A stretch of 64,000 bases of DNA from Tropicimonas sp. IMCC6043 (GCF_004146235.1 NZ_SELO01000025.1:1-64000); one strand, 5' to 3'; counted from the first letter of the stretch, positions 45,579-54,833 are shown. Numbers and translations are program-made. Notes: generated by a model from the sequence alone, not told the origin.

Positions 45579-46477
45579 CAGTGCCGCCCCTTCAGTTTGG
45601 GGTCGAGCGTGTCGCGGAGCGCGTCGCCGAGCAGGTTGAAGGACAGCGCCAGAAGCAGAATGGCCATGCCGGGAAAGAAGACCAGCCATGGCGCGTTGGC
45701 GAAATAGGTCTGGTTCTCGTAGATGATGTTGCCCCAGGAGGGGGTCGGGGGCTGTACGCCGACCCCGAGATAGCTGAGCGTGGCTTCCAGAAGCACGGTC
45801 GTCGAGATGCCCAGCGTTCCGAAGACAATGATCGAGTAGACGAGATGCGGCAGGATATGGCGACCGAGGATGCGCCATGTCGACGATCCGATGGCGCGCT
45901 GCACATCGATGAACTCCCGCTGCGCAAGGGAGCGCGTCTCGGTGTAGATCACCCGTGCCATCTGGACCCAGTTCACCATGGCAATGACGAGCGCGACGAT
46001 CAGCAGCGAGGGTTTGAAGATCGCGGCGAGCACGATGGCGAGCAGCAGCGCCGGGAAAGCCATCATCAGGTCGGTGAAGCGCATGAGCACGCCGCCGACC
46101 CAGCCGCCGAAATAGCCGGCGGTGATGCCGACGGTCGCGCCCAGCACAATGGCGATGCCATTGGCGAGCACCCCGATGATAAGCGAGGTCTGGGTGCCGA
46201 GGATCAGGCGGGAGAAGAGATCGCGCCCCAGAAGATCCGTTCCGAGCCAGAACCGGGAAGATGGCGGCAGAGGCGCGCCCTCCAGGCTCAGCCCGTCGAA
46301 CATCTGGTCATTCGGGTCGTAGGGCATGATCCAGGGCGCCAGCAGCGCGGCAGCGACAAGGATGACGATGACGATCAGTCCGAAGGCCGAGCGCGGCCGG
46401 CGCAACAATTCGCGCAGAACCCAGGCGACGTTGCGCGACCTTGCAGGTCGAGCGAGTATCGCAGCCGTTTCACTCAC
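45578..46477 (-). CDS. Dipeptide-type ABC importer permease (DppC family, system 2)
   Basis: 299-aa permease with six membrane segments, the WLGTDLLGRDLFSRLILG motif and the EAA loop VQRAIGSSTWRILGRHILPH. Its start overlaps the amiR stop (ATGA), so importer translation is coupled to the antiterminator gene. The coupling implies that AmiC/AmiR govern this transporter. Confidence 0.9.
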   Translation of the reverse strand: MSETAAILARPARSRNVAWVLRELLRRPRSAFGLIVIVILVAAALLAPWIMPYDPNDQMFDGLSLEGAPLPPSSRFWLGTDLLGRDLFSRLILGTQTSLIIGVLANGIAIVLGATVGITAGYFGGWVGGVLMRFTDLMMAFPALLLAIVLAAIFKPSLLIVALVIAMVNWVQMARVIYTETRSLAQREFIDVQRAIGSSTWRILGRHILPHLVYSIIVFGTLGISTTVLLEATLSYLGVGVQPPTPSWGNIIYENQTYFANAPWLVFFPGMAILLLALSFNLLGDALRDTLDPKLKGRH

Positions 46478-47067
46478 CGCCGACCGCCCCCGCGTTTCAT
46501 TTCCGACTTTTCCAGCAGACGTGCTGCTGCGTCTTCGAGCGGCAGCCGCTCGATCATGGCAAAGGCCCTCAGGCGCTTCAGCGCCGCGATCTCGTCAATG
46601 TCGTCCCGCTGCATGAGCGAAATGACCGCCTGGATCAGCATTTGCCGCATCCCGGCGCGTCGCGCGGTTTCGGCCTCGCGCATGGCGATGCGCTGTCGTT
46701 CGTCGCATTTCGCGGTTGCCACGACGAGGCTGGAATAGATCAGCCCCGGAGCCGCCTGGGACAGGAAGGCGTCGAAGTTATGCCGCAGGGCCCAGTCGAG
46801 CCGTCCGGGGCTCTCGGAGCGGATCAGGCCGATCATCGGGATCGGCGCGCTGCCGGGCTCCCAGGGGATTTGCTCATCATGGCCCATGTCGATATCGACC
46901 AAGAGGAAATCGAACGCCAAGTCCGCTTCCGGCAGCGTTGGCCAGTGACCGGCGGCCACAACACCAAGGGCCGACAAACGGTCAATGAGCTGCTTTCGGA
47001 CGCCTTTTGCCGGGTGCAGGATTGCTGCGGTGCGCCCCGCGAAATTGATCTCAAGAGCGCCGGTCAT
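46474..47067 (-). CDS. amiR: ANTAR-domain antiterminator AmiR
   Basis: 197-aa protein, the length of Pseudomonas AmiR (196 aa). An N-terminal pseudo-receiver domain (about 10-125) includes FDFLLVDIDMG. A coiled coil and a C-terminal ANTAR RNA-binding domain (about 130-195; LIQAVISLMQRDDIDEIAAL) follow. In Pseudomonas, AmiC holds AmiR inactive until an amide binds; free AmiR then prevents termination in the leader RNA. The start at 47067 overlaps the amiC stop by 4 bases. The presumptive RNA target is the hairpin at 48225-48258 or another leader in the operon. Confidence 0.88.
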   Translation of the reverse strand: MTGALEINFAGRTAAILHPAKGVRKQLIDRLSALGVVAAGHWPTLPEADLAFDFLLVDIDMGHDEQIPWEPGSAPIPMIGLIRSESPGRLDWALRHNFDAFLSQAAPGLIYSSLVVATAKCDERQRIAMREAETARRAGMRQMLIQAVISLMQRDDIDEIAALKRLRAFAMIERLPLEDAAARLLEKSEMKRGGGRR

Positions 47068-48191
47068 GAAACGATCCTCAGATTGGGAGCGCGGCGGATG
47101 GGCCGGGTGGGCAGTGCGGTCAGATAGGGGTCGGGAGGCACGGCTTGCCCCGCATCGGAGATGATCCGAAACGCGCCGGAATCGGCAACAGCCAGCCTCG
47201 GCACAAGGCTCGTGTGCCGGGACACCGGATTGATCTCGATCCGGCCAAGCACGGTGTCGTGGGGGTGCCCAGCCAGGGCCGAGAACACTGTATCCGGATC
47301 GTCGCATCCGGCGGCTGTCAGGCCCTTGGCCAGCAGTTGGACGGCGGCATAGGCGGTGGCGAAGTTGCAGGACGCGCGATAATCGTCGCCGTACCGTGCA
47401 GCGATGCGCGCCCGAAAATCGTCCATGGCATCGCCGGCCAGGCTCTCGAACCAAGCGCCCATTGACAGCATCCCGTCCGCTGCCGGGCCGAGGCAGTCAA
47501 GGTCGGCCTCGGTCTGGTTGGCGCTGACGATCAGGGGACGCTCTGCACCCGTTGCGATTTGCCCGAGCTCGCGCATGAAGACGTGGTTCGATGGGCCGAT
47601 CAGGCTGTCGACAATCAGGTCCGGCGCGAAAGTCTCGACGTCGGCAATCACCCTGGAACAGTCGGTGTCCCCGAGTGGCAGATACCGTTCGCCGACGATC
47701 TCCACGCCCCGCGAGGAAAGCTGCTCCCGGGCCACGCGAAGCGTCTCCCAGCCCCAGACATAGTTCGACCCGACCAGCAGGGCCCGGCGTTTGCCGTTGG
47801 CAATCACATGGTCCATCAGCGGCAGCAGATGCTGGTTCGGACAGGCTCCGAGATAGACGACGTGATCGTTGCACTCGAAGCCTTCATAGGGGCAGGGATA
47901 CCACAGAAGCGCCCCCTTGCGTTCCAGTGCCGGGATCATGTCCTTGCGGGACCAGGAGGTGATGCCGCCGACGATGTGCCGCACACGACCGTTCCGTGTC
48001 AGTTCCTCGACCAACTGTTCGTACCGGGCGGGAACCCCTTCCGGATCGCCGTGGATCGCCTGCAGGAACACGCGCCCTTCGCTGTTGATCTCGTCCACCG
48101 CCATGAGCGCGCCATCGAGAGAGGCCCGACCCAATGCCGTATAGGGTCCGCTCAGCGAGAAGATCAGCCCGATCTGGAATGCGCTTTCCAC
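47064..48191 (-). CDS. amiC: Amide-sensing negative regulator AmiC
   Basis: 375-aa periplasmic-binding-protein-like sensor with no signal peptide, as expected for cytoplasmic AmiC. The N-terminus QIGLIFSLSGPYTALGRA and the central GSNYVWGWETLRVAREQL segment are characteristic of the AmiC/urea-short-chain-amide family. The start is GTG at 48191 with AGGTGA upstream. It heads an operon amiC-amiR-dppC-dppB-binding protein-formamidase-ATPase-hydrolase. It therefore probably senses the imported amide and releases AmiR. Confidence 0.88.
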   Translation of the reverse strand: MESAFQIGLIFSLSGPYTALGRASLDGALMAVDEINSEGRVFLQAIHGDPEGVPARYEQLVEELTRNGRVRHIVGGITSWSRKDMIPALERKGALLWYPCPYEGFECNDHVVYLGACPNQHLLPLMDHVIANGKRRALLVGSNYVWGWETLRVAREQLSSRGVEIVGERYLPLGDTDCSRVIADVETFAPDLIVDSLIGPSNHVFMRELGQIATGAERPLIVSANQTEADLDCLGPAADGMLSMGAWFESLAGDAMDDFRARIAARYGDDYRASCNFATAYAAVQLLAKGLTAAGCDDPDTVFSALAGHPHDTVLGRIEINPVSRHTSLVPRLAVADSGAFRIISDAGQAVPPDPYLTALPTRPIRRAPNLRIVS

Positions 48192-48224
48192 GTTTCGTTC
48201 ACCTGGCGTTTGCCGAATACAGAA

Positions 48225-48258
48225 AGCCCCATGCCCTCAGCTGGAGGGGGATGGGGCT
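48225..48258 (-). terminator. Terminator-like hairpin in the amiC leader
   Basis: On the minus strand the arms AGCCCCAT and ATGGGGCT enclose an inner stem CCCTC/GAGGG, followed by the T-rich stretch TTTCTGTATT. It lies 34-67 bases before the amiC start. A terminator in front of an operon that encodes an ANTAR antiterminator is the expected arrangement for AmiR autoregulation. I could not assign a matching pair of ANTAR hexaloop hairpins by eye. Confidence 0.55.
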
Positions 48259-48764
48259 CGATTGCCGTCGATACTTTCGGTTGTCTTGAGAATTGAGAGC
48301 ATGGCCACTTTTGTCGCGCAAGATGAAGTGGTCTGTGACGGGATATTCTGCCGTTACCTTGCCGCATTTTTGTGCGCCTTGCACTGGATTTGATCTTTTG
48401 CGGGCGGCTTTGACCCGTTCTGTGCGGCTCGCGGACAGCAGCCTGCGCGACGGCCAAGGTTTCTTGGCGGCGCGCATCTGTTCGGAAACACGCACGAAGC
48501 GAAATACGCCAATGTCGTCGAGACGCTTTCCCTCAGAATGCTGCGCAATCAGTACGCCGCTCGAGTCGTTGGAGCTGATGGGCACGGTGGCCGTCGGTTG
48601 CGAAGCAGTGCGGACTCGGCGCGACCCATCCCAGCAAGACTGGAAGGACATTTGCCCGGTCGCGAGACGTCGACGACACCGCCCGTAGGAACAACGGCGC
48701 ATGTCCCGAGACATGAACGCGCCGCCCTGGTCGGCCCGGATCTTGGCCGGATTGGTGGGGCGCT
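48259..48764. other. Intergenic region, promoter side of the amiC operon
   Basis: About 500 bp between the sulfatase stop and the amiC leader hairpin. Short open frames are present on both strands, none recognisable. A small inverted repeat CATGTC-CCGA-GACATG lies near 48690-48705. The amiC promoter should lie here, but I cannot place it with confidence. Confidence 0.4.
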
Positions 48765-50228
48765 TCAGGTCTTCAGATACGCCGCTGTCGCATCGAACTG
48801 ACCCGATCCGGTGCGCCAGCGGCCGTTGAACTTGGCGACGCAATCCCGCAGCGGATCTTCCTGCCGGGCGGTCTCGGCGATCATCAGGTCGCGCATCCGG
48901 TCGAGGACAGCCTTCGCGGCTGGATCATCGATGCGGTTGTCGAGCTCATCCGGGTCCGCGTTCAGATCGTAGAGTTCATCTTCGTCGCCCGGGGTGAAGA
49001 TGAATTTCCAGCCGTCTTCCGAAAGGAGTGCCCGCTGCGAATAGAGAAACCGCAGGCCGTGATACTCGATCAGAAGCGCCTCCCGCACCCGGGTGGCGGG
49101 GTCCTTCAGTGCTGCGGTCAGGTCGCGTCCATGCCGCTCGCCGTATTCTATCCCGAGACCGGAAAGGAGGGTGGGCATGATGTCCATATTGGTGGCGAGG
49201 ATGTCGCGCGGACCGGGCCGGACCGAATGGTGCCGAAAGAGCAGGGGAACGCGGATCGCTTCTTCGTAGAGCAGCCCCTTGTCGATGAGCCCGCCATGCG
49301 CCCCTGTCATGTCGCCGTGGTCGGACGTGAAGACGACGAGCGTGTCCTCGGAAAGCCCGCTCTCGTCGAGCCAGGCAAGCAGCCGGCCGATCTGGGCGTC
49401 GAGCATGGCCATGTGATCGCAATACTGGCCAATATACTCGATCAGGTCGTTCTCCGTGCGCGGATGCAGCCGATAGAAATCGTCGCGCTCGCGCTTCACG
49501 CGGCGGGGTTTGGACATCAGGTCGTCGGCGAAGTTGTACCATGGCGACAGCGTGGAGCGGTCGGTTATTCCATGAAACGCGTCGGCGACGAGATGCGGCT
49601 GGTGTGGGTCCCAGTATTGCACGGTGGCAAAGAAGGGGGCGCCGGACGCCTTGAACTCTGACAGAAGCCCGATCGTCTCCTCGGTGAGGTAGTAGGACGG
49701 GGTGGATTCCACCGGTCCGTGCCAGCGGCCCGCGGCCATCGTCTGTTCGTCCGGGTTGAAATAGGTCGTCGGCTCGACGGTGTAGTCCAGCCCGTTCCGC
49801 TTCAGGTAGTCGAGAAATCCTCTGGAGCGGGTCACGTTGCCATAGCCGGCAAGATCCATGCCCTCGAAGCCGAAGGCTCCCGGGCCGAGCGTCGTCCCCA
49901 CATGCCACTTGCCGATGAAGCCGCAGCGATATCCGGCGTCCAGCAGGGGATGGTGCAAGAGGCGCGAGGGATCGGCTAATTCGGTGGACAGGCTGTGATA
50001 CATGTCGCAATTCGTGCCCATGCCATGCCGGAACGCATAGTCGCCGGTGAAGATCGAGGCGCGAGCCGGGGAGCAAAGAGGGCAGGGCGAATAGGCCCGC
50101 GTGAAGCGTGCGCTTTCGGCATGCAGGCGGTCGAGATGCGGCGTGAGCGCCGGCACTGTCTTTTCCGGCCCGGCAACGTCGCTGCGCATCTGGTCGACCC
50201 CGATGAAAAGAACGTTTCGGAAGGTCAT
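48765..50228 (-). CDS. Cytoplasmic Cys-type sulfatase (sulfatase 4)
   Basis: 487-aa sulfatase-superfamily protein with N-terminal metal strand VLFIGVDQ (Asp12), maturation motif C-S-P-A-R at 52-56 and the FTSDHGDMTGAHG second metal site. No signal peptide is present. It is the last gene of the TRAP operon, 5 bases after the large permease gene, so its substrate is probably what the TRAP system imports, presumably a sulfated carboxylate or acid sugar. Confidence 0.9.
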   Translation of the reverse strand: MTFRNVLFIGVDQMRSDVAGPEKTVPALTPHLDRLHAESARFTRAYSPCPLCSPARASIFTGDYAFRHGMGTNCDMYHSLSTELADPSRLLHHPLLDAGYRCGFIGKWHVGTTLGPGAFGFEGMDLAGYGNVTRSRGFLDYLKRNGLDYTVEPTTYFNPDEQTMAAGRWHGPVESTPSYYLTEETIGLLSEFKASGAPFFATVQYWDPHQPHLVADAFHGITDRSTLSPWYNFADDLMSKPRRVKRERDDFYRLHPRTENDLIEYIGQYCDHMAMLDAQIGRLLAWLDESGLSEDTLVVFTSDHGDMTGAHGGLIDKGLLYEEAIRVPLLFRHHSVRPGPRDILATNMDIMPTLLSGLGIEYGERHGRDLTAALKDPATRVREALLIEYHGLRFLYSQRALLSEDGWKFIFTPGDEDELYDLNADPDELDNRIDDPAAKAVLDRMRDLMIAETARQEDPLRDCVAKFNGRWRTGSGQFDATAAYLKT

Positions 50229-50233
50229 CCCGC

Positions 50234-51520
50234 TTAACTCCCCAGATTGGGCAGCCAGAGTACCAGTTCCGGAAACACCGTTATCAGGATCATCACCGCG
50301 TAGAGCGTCACGATGAACGGCGCGCTCTCGCGGAAGATCGGTCCGACCGGGATCCTGGAGAGCCCGCCAACGATGAAGACCATCAGGCCCATCGGCGGCG
50401 TGATCATGGAGATCATCATGTTCAGCACGATGATGACGCCGAAATGAACCGGGTCGATCCCGGCCGCGATCAGCCCGGGAAGCAGGGCAGGCACGACGAC
50501 ATACATCATCGGCGCCTTGGTCAGGAACATGCCCATGATGATGAAGGCGAGGTGGACGACCATCAGCAGTTGCAGATTGGTCAACTGCATCGCGAGGATG
50601 TAGGTGGTGATCGCTTCGGTCACCTTCTCGACCGTGAAGACATAGTTCAGCGCAAAGCCGCCGCCGATCAGCAGGAAGACCATGCCGGACTGGCGTGCGC
50701 TCTCGACCAGCGCGTCATAGAGGGCCGACCACGAAGACATCCGGTAGAGGAAGACGGAGAGCAGGATCGCATAGGCTCCGGCGACCGCGGCGGCCTCGGT
50801 CGGCGTGAAGACGCCGGAATAGATCCCGCCCAGCAGGATGACCGGCATCAGCAGCGGCCCGATCGCGCTGATCGTGGTGGAGAGCAGCGCACCGCGTGCC
50901 GGCTTCTCCTCGGTCGGAAAACCGCGGCGGCGGGCCTGCCACGCGACGAGCGCCATCATCACCAGTCCCATCAGCAGCCCTGGAATGATCCCTGCAAGGA
51001 ACAGGGCGCCAACCGACGCGCCCGAGAAGAAGGCGTAGACGAGCATCGGGATGGAAGGCGGGATGATGGGGCCGATCGACGACGAGGCCACTGTCACCGC
51101 GGCAGCATAGGCGGGCGGATAGCGGTTTTCCTGGCGCATCATCTTGATCAGCACCTGGCCGATCCCCGACGCGTCGGAGGTCGCGTCACCGCTCATGCCC
51201 GAAAAGATGATCGATGAGACGATGTTGACCTGCGCCAGCCCGCCGGGCTTGTGGCCGACCAGCGCCAGGCAGAATTTCAGCAGCCTGTCGGATATGCCGC
51301 CATGGTCCATGACCTTCGCGGTGAAGATGAAGAGCGGGATCGCAATCACGACGATGTTCTCGACCGAGGCGAAGATCACCCGTTCGGCCATCATGCTGAC
51401 ATCGTTGCCGGAGGCCAGCGACCAGACGACGACAGTCGAGATCATCACGAAGCCGATGGGCAGGCCGAAAAGGATCTGCAGGCCGAAATAGGCCGTGGCC
51501 CAGAGCATGGCGTCAGACAT
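50234..51520 (-). CDS. TRAP transporter large permease (DctM family)
   Basis: 428-aa polytopic membrane protein with about 12 hydrophobic segments and family motifs including GGISDRLLKFCLALVGH and PPSIPMLVYAF. It forms the ion-driven channel of the TRAP importer. The start at 51520 overlaps the small permease gene by 8 bases; the frame extends upstream without family similarity. Confidence 0.93.
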   Translation of the reverse strand: MSDAMLWATAYFGLQILFGLPIGFVMISTVVVWSLASGNDVSMMAERVIFASVENIVVIAIPLFIFTAKVMDHGGISDRLLKFCLALVGHKPGGLAQVNIVSSIIFSGMSGDATSDASGIGQVLIKMMRQENRYPPAYAAAVTVASSSIGPIIPPSIPMLVYAFFSGASVGALFLAGIIPGLLMGLVMMALVAWQARRRGFPTEEKPARGALLSTTISAIGPLLMPVILLGGIYSGVFTPTEAAAVAGAYAILLSVFLYRMSSWSALYDALVESARQSGMVFLLIGGGFALNYVFTVEKVTEAITTYILAMQLTNLQLLMVVHLAFIIMGMFLTKAPMMYVVVPALLPGLIAAGIDPVHFGVIIVLNMMISMITPPMGLMVFIVGGLSRIPVGPIFRESAPFIVTLYAVMILITVFPELVLWLPNLGS

Positions 51521-52034
51521 CCGCGTCGCCTTTCCGGGCCCCGTCGTGCGCGAGGTGCCATCCGTCGAAGAGCGCCTTGGCCGCGTAGGCACAGACGAAA
51601 CCGATCATCAGCACGAACAGGTAGCCGAGGTTGAAGTGGAGGGCGAAGGTGAACTCCTTGAACATCCATTCCAGCACGCGAATGGTGTCCGGTATCGACA
51701 AAAGCATGATCACCGAGAACACCAACAGAGAGACCACCCGAAGCCATCGGGAGATCGCTTTTGGAAGCATGTCCATGACAAGGTCGAGCGCAACATGTTC
51801 GCGCAGGGGCATCTGCGTGGCTGCCGTGAAGAGGCTCAGGGCGACGAAGAGGATGCCTGCGACCTCGAGGGTCCAGACGAGCGGGTCGCGCAGCACGTAG
51901 CGCCAGAACACCTGTGCGACAAATGTCAGGAACAACACGGCGAACATTGTCGCCGAGATCCATTCACACAACCGAAGGAAACGCCCGTGCCAAAGCCCCA
52001 GCTTTGACATCGGGGCACGCGCCTCTTCTGCCAT
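51513..52034 (-). CDS. TRAP transporter small permease (DctQ family)
   Basis: 173-aa membrane protein with four predicted helices and the DctQ-type FWRYVLRDPLVWTLEVAG stretch after helix 1. It partners the large permease encoded immediately downstream. It lies 62 bases after the binding-protein gene. Confidence 0.9.
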   Translation of the reverse strand: MAEEARAPMSKLGLWHGRFLRLCEWISATMFAVLFLTFVAQVFWRYVLRDPLVWTLEVAGILFVALSLFTAATQMPLREHVALDLVMDMLPKAISRWLRVVSLLVFSVIMLLSIPDTIRVLEWMFKEFTFALHFNLGYLFVLMIGFVCAYAAKALFDGWHLAHDGARKGDADV

Positions 52035-52096
52035 CTGCCTCTCCGGATCTTTCAGACGTCACCGGGCGCCCTGGGGCGCCCGGCGCGGGATCTTGG

Positions 52097-53104
52097 TCAG
52101 TCCTGTGCCAGGTTCTGGCACTCTTCGGGGATCTCCAGGTTCGCAATCTTCTCGAACATGCCCGGTTCCCACTTGGCGGCCAGTTCGCTGTTAAGGAACT
52201 TTTCCTGAACCGACGTGCGGAAAGCGTCGCGGTCGGGATCGGTGAAGACGACGCCCTCGGCTTCGATCTTCTCCTGAAGGGAGGCTTCCTGATCGATCAC
52301 GTCCTTGGTGTAGGCGGCCATCGCAACAGCGGCACCTTCGGCGATAACCTTCTGCTCCTCTTCGCTCAGGTTTGCCCAGTTGCGCGAGGAATAGGCGGGC
52401 ATCTGCAAGAGAGCCTTGTGCTTGGTGTTCACGATCTGCTCCGTGACTTCATAGAATTTCTGGGAGTAGATCAGCGTCAGCGGGTTTTCCTGCGCATCGA
52501 CCGTGCCGGTCTGGAGCGCGAGATAGAGTTCGGAGAACGGAACCGGCGTCGGATTTGCGCCGAGGCCCTCGCCCATCAGGATGTTGGAGGGCGACGGCAC
52601 CACCCGCAGCGACATGCCGGCAAGGTCGGCCGGCGTTTTCACGTCCTTCTTCTTGCGCAGGTTCAGTGTGCGGGTGCCTTGGTAGGCGGCGTCGAGCAGT
52701 TTGAGCTGCATCGCATCCTCGACCTCGCCGACCATCTGATCCCAATACTCGCTGTTGCGGAAGGCGCAGATATGCTCCGGACCGCTCAGCAGATAGGGCG
52801 TCGCGAGGATTTCCCATTGCGGCGCGGCCTCGGCGAACCATGCCGGCGACATAAATGCTGCGTCGATCGTGCCACGCGCCAGAGCCTGCCCCTGTTTCCC
52901 CTGTTCGACGAGCGAGGAGCCCTCGAACACGTCCACCTCGAGGCCCGAGTTCGCCTCGATATATTCCGCCCAGGCGTTCATGGCCGCGACGTCGGGATCG
53001 CTTCCTTTTCCATTCGTGGAAAACTTGAGCGCCTGCGCCTGTACGGTCCCGGCCATAGCGGCGAGCGCCAAGGCAACTACCAGGGTTTTGGTGGCATGGT
53101 TCAT
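52097..53104 (-). CDS. TRAP transporter solute-binding protein (DctP family)
   Basis: 335-aa periplasmic binding protein. I chose the ATG at 53104, preceded by GGGAGGA. The signal peptide ends TVQAQA near residue 22. The binding-site arginine region SLRVVPSPSNILMGEGLGANPTPV contains the Arg that typically clamps a carboxylate ligand in DctP proteins. It is the first gene of the TRAP-sulfatase operon, divergent from the aldolase operon. Confidence 0.92.
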   Translation of the reverse strand: MNHATKTLVVALALAAMAGTVQAQALKFSTNGKGSDPDVAAMNAWAEYIEANSGLEVDVFEGSSLVEQGKQGQALARGTIDAAFMSPAWFAEAAPQWEILATPYLLSGPEHICAFRNSEYWDQMVGEVEDAMQLKLLDAAYQGTRTLNLRKKKDVKTPADLAGMSLRVVPSPSNILMGEGLGANPTPVPFSELYLALQTGTVDAQENPLTLIYSQKFYEVTEQIVNTKHKALLQMPAYSSRNWANLSEEEQKVIAEGAAVAMAAYTKDVIDQEASLQEKIEAEGVVFTDPDRDAFRTSVQEKFLNSELAAKWEPGMFEKIANLEIPEECQNLAQD

Positions 53105-53149
53105 TTGTCGTCCTCCCTTTCGCGACATTCAAACAGACAAGACTTACCG

Positions 53150-53207
53150 TTGACGAACGTTACCTAGCAACCTAGCATGGTGTCAACATGTCATGCCACT
53201 TTGGCAT
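53150..53207. promoter_or_regulatory. Divergent promoters with candidate GntR operators
   Basis: The plus strand shows TTGACG (53150-53155), a 17-bp spacer and TAGCAT (53173-53178), reading to the aldolase operon. The minus strand shows TTGACA (53186-53181) with a weak TAACGT 18 bp on, reading to the TRAP operon. The palindrome ATG-G-TG-T-CA-A-CAT (53177-53189) covers both, and a second palindrome, ATGCCA-CTT-TGGCAT, is at 53193-53207. An 8-bp tandem repeat ACCTAGCA x2 occupies 53162-53177. The FadR-type regulator at 54136 is the obvious candidate to bind here. Confidence 0.5.
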
Positions 53208-53231
53208 CTAACAATCTGAGGACGATCGCTC

Positions 53232-54134
53232 GTGGAGAAGAAACTGCTCTCGGGATACTATGCTGCGCTGTTGACCCCGTTTCATGATGGCGGTGGCATC
53301 AACGCAGGTTCGCTTGGGGCCCTGGTTGACCATGTCATCTCAACCGGACTGGATGGGCTGTATGTCGGCGGAAGCACAGGCGAGGCGTTTCTCATGCAGC
53401 CGGAAGAGCGCAAAACGCTTCTCCGACAGACTGCCGAGGCCGCCGGCGGACGCACGATGCTGATCGCCCATGTCGGCGACATCAACCAACGGCTTTCACT
53501 GGATCTGATCGAGACGGCGGTCGAGGCGGGCTATGATGCGGTTTCGGCCGTTCCGCCGTTCTACTACGGATTTTCCTTTGCCGAGATAAAGGCGCATTAC
53601 CAGGCGCTGGCATCGGCGTCGGATCTGCCGTTTCTCGTATACAACTTTCCGGCATTGTCCGGTGTGCGGTTCAGCACCGGGCAACTTGCCGAACTGATGA
53701 GCCTTCCCAACGTGGTGGGCGTGAAGAACACCTGTTCGGACCATTATGCGCTGGAGCGGCTTCGCCGCGAGATGCCGGACAAGACCATCCTGAACGGTTT
53801 CGATGAAACCTTGCTTGCGGGTCTCGCCCTGGGAGCGGATGGTGGTGTCGGCTCCACCTATAACGTGCAGGCCGACAAGGTGCTCGCGCTGGCGAGCGCC
53901 TATGCGAAAGGAAATGTGGAACGTGCGCGCGGGATTCAGGTCCAGATGAACAAACTGATCGACGTTCTGGTAACGCACGGCGTCAACTCGTCGCTGAAAT
54001 ATCTGCTCGAGTTGCGTGGGATCCCGATGGGGTCCTGCCGGGCTCCGATTGCGCCGCTTGGCACGGAGGCAAAAAAGGCGCTGGAAGCAGCGGCCGAACG
54101 CCTCCTCGGTGAGCCGGCCGAAGTCGAGGTTTGA
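53232..54134 (+). CDS. N-acetylneuraminate lyase-like aldolase (DHDPS/NAL superfamily)
   Basis: 300-aa class I aldolase, strikingly like Escherichia coli NanA. It has the GLYVGGSTGEAF phosphate/carboxylate loop, VSAVPPFYYGFSF, Tyr137 in VYNFPALSGV and Schiff-base Lys165 in GVKNTCSD, the last two with identical numbering. It would cleave a 2-keto-3-deoxy acid, giving pyruvate and an aldehyde sugar. The start is GTG at 53232 after a GAGGA site. No sialic-acid genes (nanE, nanK, nagA, nagB) are nearby, so the natural substrate may be another keto-deoxy sugar acid. Confidence 0.85.
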   Translation: MEKKLLSGYYAALLTPFHDGGGINAGSLGALVDHVISTGLDGLYVGGSTGEAFLMQPEERKTLLRQTAEAAGGRTMLIAHVGDINQRLSLDLIETAVEAGYDAVSAVPPFYYGFSFAEIKAHYQALASASDLPFLVYNFPALSGVRFSTGQLAELMSLPNVVGVKNTCSDHYALERLRREMPDKTILNGFDETLLAGLALGADGGVGSTYNVQADKVLALASAYAKGNVERARGIQVQMNKLIDVLVTHGVNSSLKYLLELRGIPMGSCRAPIAPLGTEAKKALEAAAERLLGEPAEVEV

Positions 54135-54135
54135 G

Positions 54136-54831
54136 ATGGAGACGACCCTCGGCCGCACGCGACTGAGTGAACAGATCCAGGAATCGATTCTGGATGCAAT
54201 CCGCAGTGGCGAGTTCCCTGCCGGAAGCAAGCTGCCTTCGGAACGGACCTTGATGGAGATGTTCGATGTCGGCCGGCCGTCGGTGAAGGAAGCGCTCCTG
54301 ATGCTCGAGCGCAAGGGATTCGTGCGCTTGAAACGGGGCGTTGCGCCGGTTGTGATCGAGCCGACGCCGGAAAGCGCGATGAATGCGATCACTGACATGG
54401 TGTCGGCCATGCTGGCCGATGATGAGCGGCGCCTGGAATTCTACGGGTTGCGCATGATGCTGGAAACGGCAGCGGCCTTCGACGCGGCACGCGATGCCTC
54501 CCATGACGATATACGCGTCCTCGAAGATGCCGTGAGCGCCTGCCGGGTCGCCAGCGGCGAGGCCGAGGCGTTCCGGGATGCCGACCGAGCCTTTCACCTT
54601 GTGCTGGTGGCGATCTCGGGGAACTCGGTGGTCGATGCGTTCCACGGCGCGCTGATCGAATGGGGCCTGTTCAATCCCGAAAGCGGGCCGAACCTCAAGG
54701 CGATCCACAGCCGGGTCATCGCACAGCACGAATCCATCGTTTCGGCCATCAAGCGTGGCGACGCGGAGGCGGCGGCAGATGCCGTGCGCACCCATCTGTC
54801 CACGCGCCGGGATGCCGTCGGAGAGAACTGA
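54136..54831 (+). CDS. GntR family regulator (FadR/FCD subfamily)
   Basis: 231-aa regulator with an N-terminal winged helix (SKLPSERTLMEMFDVGRPSV) and a C-terminal FCD domain. The start at 54136 lies 1 base after the aldolase stop; the frame opens upstream within that gene. NanR is a relative by both domain type and context. It probably controls the TRAP-sulfatase and aldolase-sulfatase operons through sites in the 53105-53231 gap. Confidence 0.85.
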   Translation: METTLGRTRLSEQIQESILDAIRSGEFPAGSKLPSERTLMEMFDVGRPSVKEALLMLERKGFVRLKRGVAPVVIEPTPESAMNAITDMVSAMLADDERRLEFYGLRMMLETAAAFDAARDASHDDIRVLEDAVSACRVASGEAEAFRDADRAFHLVLVAISGNSVVDAFHGALIEWGLFNPESGPNLKAIHSRVIAQHESIVSAIKRGDAEAAADAVRTHLSTRRDAVGEN

Positions 54832-54833
54832 CC

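Noticed and set aside
53232-54134. Complete sialic acid catabolic operon
   Set aside because: Only a NanA-like lyase, TRAP system and FadR-type regulator are present; nanE, nanK, nagA and nagB are missing and sulfatases replace sialidase-type genes.
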